A program made the position numbers and the translations under genes. This document shows positions 58,071 to 64,000 of a DNA stretch of 64,000 nt, in pieces. Within the stretch, counting starts at the first letter, position 1. Each line of letters starts with the position of its first letter. Location of the stretch: assembly GCA_011050675.1 (NCBI GenBank), contig DRFI01000025.1, forward strand, positions 62,001 to 126,000, in the 5' to 3' direction. Under the pieces are notes generated by a model. That model searched no databases. It was not told where the DNA came from and worked only from the letters and a program-made list of their open reading frames with translations. The stretch is from Maribacter sp. (lineage in GTDB: Bacteria > Bacteroidota > Bacteroidia > Flavobacteriales > Flavobacteriaceae).

Positions 58071-58655
58071 ATGAAAAAAATTTCGCTCATTCTTGTATTT
58101 TTAACTGCACAACTTGCTCAATCTCAAATTCAGGATTTCTCAGAAAAAGGAAACGGACTTATTAATTTAGAGCGACATCAATTTACTATTAATCTACTAG
58201 GTCCCGGTATTCGATATGAGTTAGGCTTATTTAAAAATGTTAGTGTTTCCACAAGTTTTTCACCCGCTTTTGCTAATTACCAAGAAGGCTATGCTTTGGG
58301 TTTTGCTTGGCATACGAGAATTCGATATTATCATAATTTTCAAGAACGCTTAGATATCAATAAAAATGTGGTAGGTAATTCTGCAAATTATATTGCGCCT
58401 GCTCGTAGCATATTTTGGGAACCCGTACAGTTTGCTGATAATATTTCTGATGGAAATAGTAATTATGCCTTTGCTTTCTATGGTGGAGTTTATGGTATAC
58501 AACGTACCAATAGAAAGGGCTTTAATATAAATGCAGAAGTAGGGTATGGCTATTTTAGAGGAGATGGTTTGGACAATGGTCATGGCTTTATGGTCAATTT
58601 TACACTCGGTTGGGTAGCAACAAAAAGAAAATCCACAAAACCAACTTTCGATTAA
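58071..58655 (+). CDS. outer-membrane beta-barrel-like protein, paralogue 2 of 3
   Basis: A 194-residue protein with signal peptide (MKKISLILVFLTAQLAQSQ). It carries the same core elements as its neighbours: NLLGPGIRYELGLFKNVSV, RIRYYHNFQERLDINKNV, GNSANYIAPARS, YGIQRTNRKGFNINAEVGYG and LGWVATKR. It lies 89 bases after paralogue 1 and 51 before paralogue 3. Function unknown; likely envelope. Confidence 0.75.
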   Translation: MKKISLILVFLTAQLAQSQIQDFSEKGNGLINLERHQFTINLLGPGIRYELGLFKNVSVSTSFSPAFANYQEGYALGFAWHTRIRYYHNFQERLDINKNVVGNSANYIAPARSIFWEPVQFADNISDGNSNYAFAFYGGVYGIQRTNRKGFNINAEVGYGYFRGDGLDNGHGFMVNFTLGWVATKRKSTKPTFD

Positions 58656-58706
58656 TGTGGTCTAATATTTGATATACCTCCTCATAATTTAAACCAATCA
58701 AAAAAT

Positions 58707-59252
58707 ATGAAAAAACTTATCTGTTTTACGGTAATTGTAATGTTTGCATTTTGCATCAACGCGCAATCAAATAAATTGGTTGAAGACGGGCTTTTTAAAA
58801 TCAACGCATTGGCGCCCGGTGTATCTTACGAGTTAGGCGTTGGCTCTAAAACTACGTTGAATTTAGAAGGTTTTTTAGGTTTTGCGCTGAACGGAGGGTC
58901 CGGTAGAGATACCAATTTTGGACTTTTTCCTGGCTTAGCTGCAGATTTTAGGCAGTATATCAATTTTGATAGAAGGCTTAAAAAAGGTAAGAACATATCT
59001 GGTAATACAGGTAATTACATTTCATTTTTAAATCAAATGCAATTTGGGACTCCAATAATCGGTAACTTAGAATATGCTTCAGATTACTACTATAATACTG
59101 CGTTAGTGTATGGTTTACAGCGTACTTACAAAAAAGGGTTCTATTTTGGTTTAGCCTTTGGACCTGGTATTTTTGTTAACCAATTTGATACAAATGTGGG
59201 TATATTAATAGATGCTAGACTTGGTTGGGTAATTGGTGGTAGAAAAAAGTAG
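58707..59252 (+). CDS. outer-membrane beta-barrel-like protein, paralogue 3 of 3
   Basis: A 181-residue protein with signal peptide (MKKLICFTVIVMFAFCIN, cleavage near AQ). It shows ALAPGVSYELGVGSKTTLN, FRQYINFDRRLKKGKNI, GNTGNYISFLN, YGLQRTYKKGFYFGLAFGPG and DARLGWVIGG. The NSANY block of the other two is changed to NTGNY. The row of three with the same order and spacing indicates tandem duplication followed by divergence. A terminator was not seen after it; typA starts 106 bases downstream with its own -7 element. Confidence 0.75.
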   Translation: MKKLICFTVIVMFAFCINAQSNKLVEDGLFKINALAPGVSYELGVGSKTTLNLEGFLGFALNGGSGRDTNFGLFPGLAADFRQYINFDRRLKKGKNISGNTGNYISFLNQMQFGTPIIGNLEYASDYYYNTALVYGLQRTYKKGFYFGLAFGPGIFVNQFDTNVGILIDARLGWVIGGRKK

Positions 59253-59330
59253 CCATCGCTTAAGGGAACTCTCTCAAAATCAATAAGATAAAAATAACAA
59301 AAGATTAAGTGCAGCTATTAATATTTAAAG

Positions 59331-59338
59331 TATCTTTG
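59331..59338 (+). promoter_or_regulatory. candidate -7 element for typA
   Basis: TATCTTTG matches TAnnTTTG, 19 bases before ATG 59358. Confidence 0.5.
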
Positions 59339-59357
59339 CACGCTTAAAATAGACCTT

Positions 59358-61157
59358 ATGTCCACTACAAAGAATATTGCGATCATTGCGCACGTTGACC
59401 ACGGTAAGACCACCTTGGTAGACAAAATAATGTACCACTGTAGCTTGTTTCGTGAAAACGAGAATACAGGTGATTTAATTTTGGATAATAATGACTTGGA
59501 AAGAGAACGTGGTATTACCATTACTTCCAAGAACGTTTCCGTTATATATAAGGACACTAAGATAAATATTATCGATACTCCTGGTCACGCCGATTTTGGT
59601 GGTGAAGTAGAGCGCGTATTGAACATGGCTGATGGTGTTTTGTTGTTGGTAGATGCTTTTGAAGGACCAATGCCACAGACTCGTTTTGTATTACAAAAAG
59701 CGATTGATTTAGGATTAAAGCCTTGTTTGGTTATTAATAAAGTTGATAAAGAAAACTGTACTCCAGAAGAAGTACACGAAAAAGTTTTTGATCTAATGTT
59801 CGAACTAGGTGCTGAAGAATGGCAGTTAGATTTCCCTACAGTTTATGGTTCTGCAAAGAACAACTGGATGAGTGACGATTGGAAAAATGAAACAACTAAC
59901 ATTGAGCCGTTATTAGATATGGTTATTGAGCATATTCCTGTTTTTGAACCAAAAGAAGGAAATACTCAAATGTTAATTACCTCTTTAGATTTCTCTTCAT
60001 TTACAGGTAGAATTGCTATCGGTAGATTACAAAGAGGGTCTTTAAAAGAAGGTCAAGCAATATCTTTGGTAAAAAGAGACGGTTCTATCGTTAAATCTAA
60101 AATCAAAGAATTGTATGTATTCGAAGGTTTAGGTCGTAAAAAGGTAGAAGAAGTTGAAACTGGTGATATTTGTGCCTTAGTTGGTGTTGAAGGTTTTGAA
60201 ATTGGTGATACTGTTGCCGATTTAGAAAATCCTGAAGCATTAAAAACTATTACAATTGATGAGCCTACAATGAGTATGTTGTTCACGATTAACGATAGCC
60301 CATTCTTTGGTCAAGATGGTAAATTCGTTACGTCTAGACATATTAAAGATCGTTTGGCGAGAGAATTAGAAAAGAACCTTGCTCTACGTGTAAACCCAAC
60401 TGACAGTGCTGATAAGTTTTTAGTATTTGGTCGTGGTGTATTACACCTTTCAGTACTTATTGAAACAATGAGACGCGAAGGTTATGAAATGCAAATTGGT
60501 CAGCCACAAGTAATCATCAAAGAAATTGATGGTGTAAAATGTGAGCCTATCGAGCATTTAACAATTGATTTACCTGAAGAAGTTTCTGGTAGAGCTGTTG
60601 AAATGGTATCTATCCGTAAAGGTGAGATGACTAAGATGGAAGCAAAAGGTAACCGTATGTTATGTGAATTTCAAATTCCATCACGTGGTATCATCGGTCT
60701 TCGTAACCAATTATTGACTGCAACTGCTGGTGAGGCTATTATGGCACACCGTTTCTTAGAGTATCAACCAATGAAAGGGGATATTCCTCAACGTCAAAAT
60801 GGTTCTTTAGTTTCTATGGAAAGAGGAAAAGCTATTCCTTATTCTATTGATAAATTACAAGATCGTGGTAAGTTTTTCGTTGATCCAGGTGAGGATATTT
60901 ACGAAGGTCAAGTTATCGGTGAAAACTCTCGTGGAGATGATATGACCGTTAACATTACAAAAACTAAAAAAATGTCTAACGTTCGTTCTTCTGGAGCGGA
61001 TGATAAAGCTAAGATTGTTCCTGCAATTAAGTTTTCATTAGAAGAAGCTTTAGAATATATTCAGAAAGATGAATATGTAGAGGTTACTCCAAAGCATTTG
61101 CGTCTTCGTAAAATTTACTTAACGGAAAATGACCGTAAACGTAATAAAATAGCATAA
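59358..61157 (+). CDS. typA: translational GTPase TypA/BipA
   Basis: A 599-residue ribosome-associated GTPase that helps 50S assembly and stress growth. G1 HVDHGKTTLVDKI (about 12-24), switch/G2 RERGITITSKN (about 48-58), G3 DTPGHADFGGEVERVL (about 73-88), G4 NKVDKE (about 129) and G5 SAKNNW (about 167-172) are followed by EF-G-like domains (about 200-290 domain II; LHLSVLIETMRREGYE, GIIGLRNQLLTATAGEAIM). The BipA-specific C-terminal domain ends RKIYLTENDRKR. Length is normal. Two terminators follow it. Confidence 0.98.
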   Translation: MSTTKNIAIIAHVDHGKTTLVDKIMYHCSLFRENENTGDLILDNNDLERERGITITSKNVSVIYKDTKINIIDTPGHADFGGEVERVLNMADGVLLLVDAFEGPMPQTRFVLQKAIDLGLKPCLVINKVDKENCTPEEVHEKVFDLMFELGAEEWQLDFPTVYGSAKNNWMSDDWKNETTNIEPLLDMVIEHIPVFEPKEGNTQMLITSLDFSSFTGRIAIGRLQRGSLKEGQAISLVKRDGSIVKSKIKELYVFEGLGRKKVEEVETGDICALVGVEGFEIGDTVADLENPEALKTITIDEPTMSMLFTINDSPFFGQDGKFVTSRHIKDRLARELEKNLALRVNPTDSADKFLVFGRGVLHLSVLIETMRREGYEMQIGQPQVIIKEIDGVKCEPIEHLTIDLPEEVSGRAVEMVSIRKGEMTKMEAKGNRMLCEFQIPSRGIIGLRNQLLTATAGEAIMAHRFLEYQPMKGDIPQRQNGSLVSMERGKAIPYSIDKLQDRGKFFVDPGEDIYEGQVIGENSRGDDMTVNITKTKKMSNVRSSGADDKAKIVPAIKFSLEEALEYIQKDEYVEVTPKHLRLRKIYLTENDRKRNKIA

Positions 61158-61162
61158 ATAGT

Positions 61163-61190
61163 AAAGTCCCTTTTTTAAGGGACTTTTTTT
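61163..61190 (+). terminator. first terminator after typA
   Basis: AAAGTCCCTT (61163-61172) and AAGGGACTTT (61177-61186) with a 4-base loop, then a T run. Confidence 0.85.
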
Positions 61191-61201
61191 TACTTTATAT
61201 A

Positions 61202-61231
61202 AAAAAAGCCACCTAATAGGTGGCTTTTTTT
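61202..61231 (+). terminator. second terminator after typA
   Basis: AAAAAAGCCACCT (61202-61214) and its complement (61218-61230), 3-base loop, with a T run at the end. Tandem terminators give efficient stopping; 61232-61450 holds no gene that I can see. Confidence 0.85.
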
Positions 61232-61450
61232 GTTGTAGAATTTTGGTTGAGTTGTGTAATTTGTTAATTGGGATTATTACTAAGCTGATTTAATGAGATT
61301 TAGAGCTGTTGAATTAAGAAAAATGTAAAAATTTAAGACATATTTTCTTACTTTCTTAATAATGATAGCATCGTTCGTTTTTCTTCGTTTCTGCATAGAT
61401 TTTTATCTAATTTAAAGTGCGATTTAAATTCAACTCAAACCAAAAACAGT

Positions 61451-62239
61451 ATGCAATTAAAAGGTAAAAATGTACTTATTACAGGAGGTACTCGTGGCAT
61501 TGGTAAATGCATGGTTCAACATCTTATTGAAAAGGGGGTAACCAATATTGCCGTTATTGCTCGTGACAAGAAAAATCTAAAACAATTATCAGAGGAATTT
61601 ACTGATGTCAATTTTATTAGAATAACTGGTGATATAGCAAATATTCAAGTATTAAGAGATGCTGCGGCGCGTATAGAAGATAAATGGGGGCATTTAGATA
61701 TACTAATCAATAATGCGGGAATTGTAGTTGCAGGTCCTTTAGAGGACATACAAGATGAAGACTTATATGATCAAGTAGCCATTAACTTTACTGCGGTAAT
61801 GTTAATGACCAAATATTGCATACCTCTTTTAAAATTCTCAGAAGATGCTTATATCTTAAATATTTCATCCGGGTTAGGATTGATAGGAATGCCTTTCTAT
61901 GCAGTATACGGTAGTACAAAAGCTGCCGTACGTCAGTTTTCAGATTCTATGAGACGAGAATTGGCTCCTTTTAAAATTTCGGTTACGTGTGCTTTTCCAA
62001 CCGCTACCGATACAGAAATGATGCAGAAATTTAAAAGCAGAAAAATGGATGCCCCAGATTATGTAGCACAACGATCGTTAGAAGGTTTATTTAATAAAGA
62101 AATTCAAGTTATTTTTGGCGGTGATGACCGACTGAAAGAAAATACTTTAAATTTTGAAGCTCCTGAAGAATTAGATAAGCGGGTGGCACAGAATTATGAG
62201 GAACGTAAAACTGCTAGTTTGGATCATAAAGCCGTCTGA
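61451..62239 (+). CDS. SDR family oxidoreductase
   Basis: A 262-residue short-chain dehydrogenase. TGGTRGIGKCMV (about 11-22) is the dinucleotide motif, NNAGIV (about 88-93) the core motif, and ISSGLGLIGMPFYAVYGSTK (about 138-157) the Ser, Tyr and Lys of the catalytic triad. The substrate cannot be inferred. It is 36 bases upstream of a lipoprotein gene with the same direction and may be cotranscribed. No -7 element was found in the 200 bases before it. Confidence 0.92.
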   Translation: MQLKGKNVLITGGTRGIGKCMVQHLIEKGVTNIAVIARDKKNLKQLSEEFTDVNFIRITGDIANIQVLRDAAARIEDKWGHLDILINNAGIVVAGPLEDIQDEDLYDQVAINFTAVMLMTKYCIPLLKFSEDAYILNISSGLGLIGMPFYAVYGSTKAAVRQFSDSMRRELAPFKISVTCAFPTATDTEMMQKFKSRKMDAPDYVAQRSLEGLFNKEIQVIFGGDDRLKENTLNFEAPEELDKRVAQNYEERKTASLDHKAV

Positions 62240-62275
62240 TCTCAACTAGGTAAATAAATTAAACGGCACACAACT

Positions 62276-63175
62276 ATGAAATTACTTTACAAATTTTCAC
62301 TTTTATCAGTATTTGCAATTATTATATCCTGCAAAGAAACTCCTAAATCTGTTAATAGTGCTACCGATTTAGCGGTAACTGAAACTGATGTTATCTCCAT
62401 CCCAGAATCATGGGTTAATTCACGAGTAGCAAAAACTAAAGAAAGATTAAATAGCTCTGAAGCAGGAAAAGTAATATGGAATGCAATGGAAGCCCATGGC
62501 GGATTGGATACTTGGTATGCTAATGGTCCAATTTCATTTCGTTTCAATTATCAGCCTTTAAATGGTAAAACAGCCAGAGATAGTTACCAAACTGTAGATA
62601 CGTGGAGCAACAAATCTTTGCATACAAGCGCTACGGATAGCACTGCCAAATTTGGGTGGACAGGTGAACAAGCTTGGGTAAAAGCTAAAGATAGTACTGC
62701 ATTTGCATATGATACTAAATTCTGGGCGCTAACACCATTATGGTTTGTTGGTCATCCGTTTGTTTTGAGCGGGGAAGGGGTAAACTTAGCGTTGTTGGAG
62801 CCGACAACTTATAAAGAGAAAGATTACAATGTAGTCAAAGTAACTTTCGATGCTGAAACTGGCGATGCACCAGATGATTATTACATTTTATATGTAAATA
62901 AAGAATCTAATAAATTGGCGGTTATGAGATATATAGTTTCTTACCCTCAATATTTTAAAGATGGCGGACATGCACCAGAAAAATTTACTGAATTCGTTGG
63001 GGAACAAGTTGTAGATGGTATTACAATGCCAGGTGGCTTCAAAACCTATTGGACAGTAAAAGACAATCAACCTGGAGATTATATTACCAAAATTGATTTC
63101 ACCGATGTATCCTTTGAAAAGGAATTGTCAAAAGACTTTTTTGATGCTCCTGAAGGTGCTAAGATTCTTGAATAA
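62276..63175 (+). CDS. lipoprotein of unknown function (DUF6503-like)
   Basis: A 299-residue protein with a lipoprotein signal (lipobox IISC, lipidated Cys about 19). The mature chain has an N-terminal helix (ESWVNSRVAKTKERL), then a large beta-sheet-like region (FRFNYQPLNGK, FGWTGEQAWVKAKDS, YNVVKVTFDAETGDAPDDYY, KLAVMRYIVSYPQYF, FVGEQVVDGITMPGGFKTYW), which resembles LolA/LppX-type lipid-binding folds. This is an impression, not a family match. The gene follows the SDR by 36 bases and ends before a strong terminator. Confidence 0.7.
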   Translation: MKLLYKFSLLSVFAIIISCKETPKSVNSATDLAVTETDVISIPESWVNSRVAKTKERLNSSEAGKVIWNAMEAHGGLDTWYANGPISFRFNYQPLNGKTARDSYQTVDTWSNKSLHTSATDSTAKFGWTGEQAWVKAKDSTAFAYDTKFWALTPLWFVGHPFVLSGEGVNLALLEPTTYKEKDYNVVKVTFDAETGDAPDDYYILYVNKESNKLAVMRYIVSYPQYFKDGGHAPEKFTEFVGEQVVDGITMPGGFKTYWTVKDNQPGDYITKIDFTDVSFEKELSKDFFDAPEGAKILE

Positions 63176-63197
63176 TTAATTCAACATGTTGGACATA

Positions 63198-63230
63198 AAA
63201 AAATCCCAAAGATATCTTTGGGATTTTTTT
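63198..63230. terminator. bidirectional terminator, 16-bp perfect palindrome
   Basis: AAAAAATCCCAAAGAT (63198-63213) is followed directly by its complement (63214-63229). It lies between the lipoprotein (plus) and the ROK kinase (minus) and has T runs on both strands. Confidence 0.9.
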
Positions 63231-63246
63231 ATAAAATTATTTTATC

Positions 63247-63990
63247 TTATTCTCCTTTATGTTGCGAAGCTACCGCTGCACCAATTATTCCAGCATGGTT
63301 TTGAAGTTCTGCTGCTATAACCTTAGTATCTATTTTAATTTTAGATTTAAATTCATTAAAATCTTTAGACGCTCCACCACCAAGAATAATTAAATCTGGA
63401 GAAACAATCAGCTCTACATATTCTAAAAAGGTATTGAATCTTTTACCCCATTTGCTGTATGAAAGACCTTCTTTGTCTTTAGCTGAACCGGCTGCCCATT
63501 TTTCAATCTTGGAATATTTTTTATAAGGTATTTGACCCAATTCAAAATTAGGAATTAGCCTGCCATCTAAAAATGCACCACTGCCTAAACCGGTACCTAT
63601 GGTAATCATAATAACAAGACCTTTTTCATTTTTACCGATACCATAATTCATTGTGGCATAACCAGCAGCATCGGCATCATTGATTACTGTAAAATCTAAA
63701 CCGGTCTTTTTCTCCAATAATTTTTCAACGTTTACACCTAACCAGCTTTTATGAAGATTGCCGGTAGCTTTGCAAACACCATTTTTTATTATCGTAGGAA
63801 AACCACAACCAACTTTACCTTTGTAGTCAAAATGAGCTACAATTTCAGCAATTACATCGGTCATTGCTTCTGGTGTTCTAGGAGTGGGAGTGGGTATTCT
63901 AAAGCGCTCAGAGATCATTTCTCCAGTTTCAGAATTAACTAAAGCTCCTTTAATTCCAGAACCACCAACATCAATACCAAGTAAAGTCAT
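63247..63990 (-). CDS. ROK-family polyphosphate glucokinase-like kinase
   Basis: A 247-residue sugar kinase. The phosphate-1 motif [15 protein letters not shown] (about 3-17), [14 protein letters not shown] (about 106-119), and [20 protein letters not shown] (about 137-156) mark the ROK/PPGK group. The zinc-binding CxCGxxGCxE of classical ROK kinases is absent, as in polyphosphate glucokinases. It phosphorylates glucose, with polyphosphate or ATP as donor; the donor cannot be read from sequence. The start is ATG 63990, 10 bases from the window edge, so upstream control is not visible. Confidence 0.88.
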   Translation of the reverse strand: MTLLGIDVGGSGIKGALVNSETGEMISERFRIPTPTPRTPEAMTDVIAEIVAHFDYKGKVGCGFPTIIKNGVCKATGNLHKSWLGVNVEKLLEKKTGLDFTVINDADAAGYATMNYGIGKNEKGLVIMITIGTGLGSGAFLDGRLIPNFELGQIPYKKYSKIEKWAAGSAKDKEGLSYSKWGKRFNTFLEYVELIVSPDLIILGGGASKDFNEFKSKIKIDTKVIAAELQNHAGIIGAAVASQHKGE

Positions 63991-64000
63991 TTTATTTTTT

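Noticed and set aside
1..64000. CRISPR array, insertion sequence, prophage or origin
   Set aside because: No evenly spaced repeat, transposase or integrase motif, phage gene set, or DnaA-type box cluster was seen.

Overview
The window is AT-rich chromosomal DNA of a member of the Bacteroidota, almost certainly family Flavobacteriaceae and probably marine. The evidence is a SusC/SusD pair, a FecI/FecR/TonB-receptor signalling set, a tmRNA whose tag reads GENNYALAA, many -7 promoter elements of the Bacteroidota form TAnnTTTG, and flavobacterial families (DUF4173, HTH_34 regulator plus Coq4-like protein, LolC/E permease, MBL-rhodanese beside SulP). I see no insertion sequence, phage, CRISPR array, rRNA or tRNA gene. 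It looks like ordinary core chromosome with a few accessory loci.

Layout. 1-3213: end of a c-type cytochrome plus a two-subunit molybdenum hydroxylase (IorA/IorB type). 3241-5087: coupled SDR/DUF2867 protein and unknown protein. 5204-6985: argS. 6988-12871: a cell-surface signalling locus (TonB receptor, FecR anti-sigma, ECF sigma, and a divergent acidic repeat lipoprotein). 13106-15360: ffh and folD, followed by a 47-residue lipoprotein gene (15415-15558) that is easy to miss. 15781-21071: PAS histidine kinase, esterase lipoprotein, aldo/keto reductase, VOC protein, alpha/beta hydrolase. 21131-26243: lipoprotein, HerA-like ATPase, queE, metzincin-like lipoprotein, methyltransferase, cysteine-cluster protein. 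26347-32971: sterol-desaturase family, NamZ, LolC/E permease, M20 peptidase, mutarotase-like, SRAP and TfoX-N proteins. 33026-36244: SulP transporter and MBL-rhodanese protein. 36256-38855: exonuclease/GIY-YIG fusion, two small genes, and a gene-poor stretch with inverted repeats and a possible small RNA. 39073-47062: phosphorus-related SusCD locus. 47145-50191: SIMPL protein, response regulator, tmRNA, saccharopine-dehydrogenase-like enzyme. 50201-53868: membrane-protein cluster including one frameshifted gene, plus a Coq4-like/HTH operon. 53945-59252: PHP phosphodiesterase, phospholipase A, DUF1801, kdsA, three tandem paralogous outer-membrane proteins. 59358-63990: typA, SDR, lipoprotein, ROK/polyphosphate-glucokinase-like kinase.

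How genes work together. The clearest regulatory circuit is at 10.4-11.1 kb. The promoter regions of fecR-TonB receptor and of the divergent lipoprotein share a two-block motif (GTAGGGTA, 11 bases, AGTTGTT) in the same spacing, while the ECF sigma gene has a housekeeping-type element. This predicts that the sigma factor drives both the receptor operon and the lipoprotein. A second candidate circuit is a 17-bp near-palindrome that precedes both the Coq4-like gene and the first gene of the HTH operon. A third theme is organophosphate use: a glycerophosphodiesterase-alkaline phosphatase fusion, SusC, SusD and another phosphatase at 39-47 kb, and phospholipase A plus a PHP phosphodiesterase at 54-56 kb.

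All functions are assigned by reading motifs; no database search was run. Family names given are recognition from memory and motif evidence.
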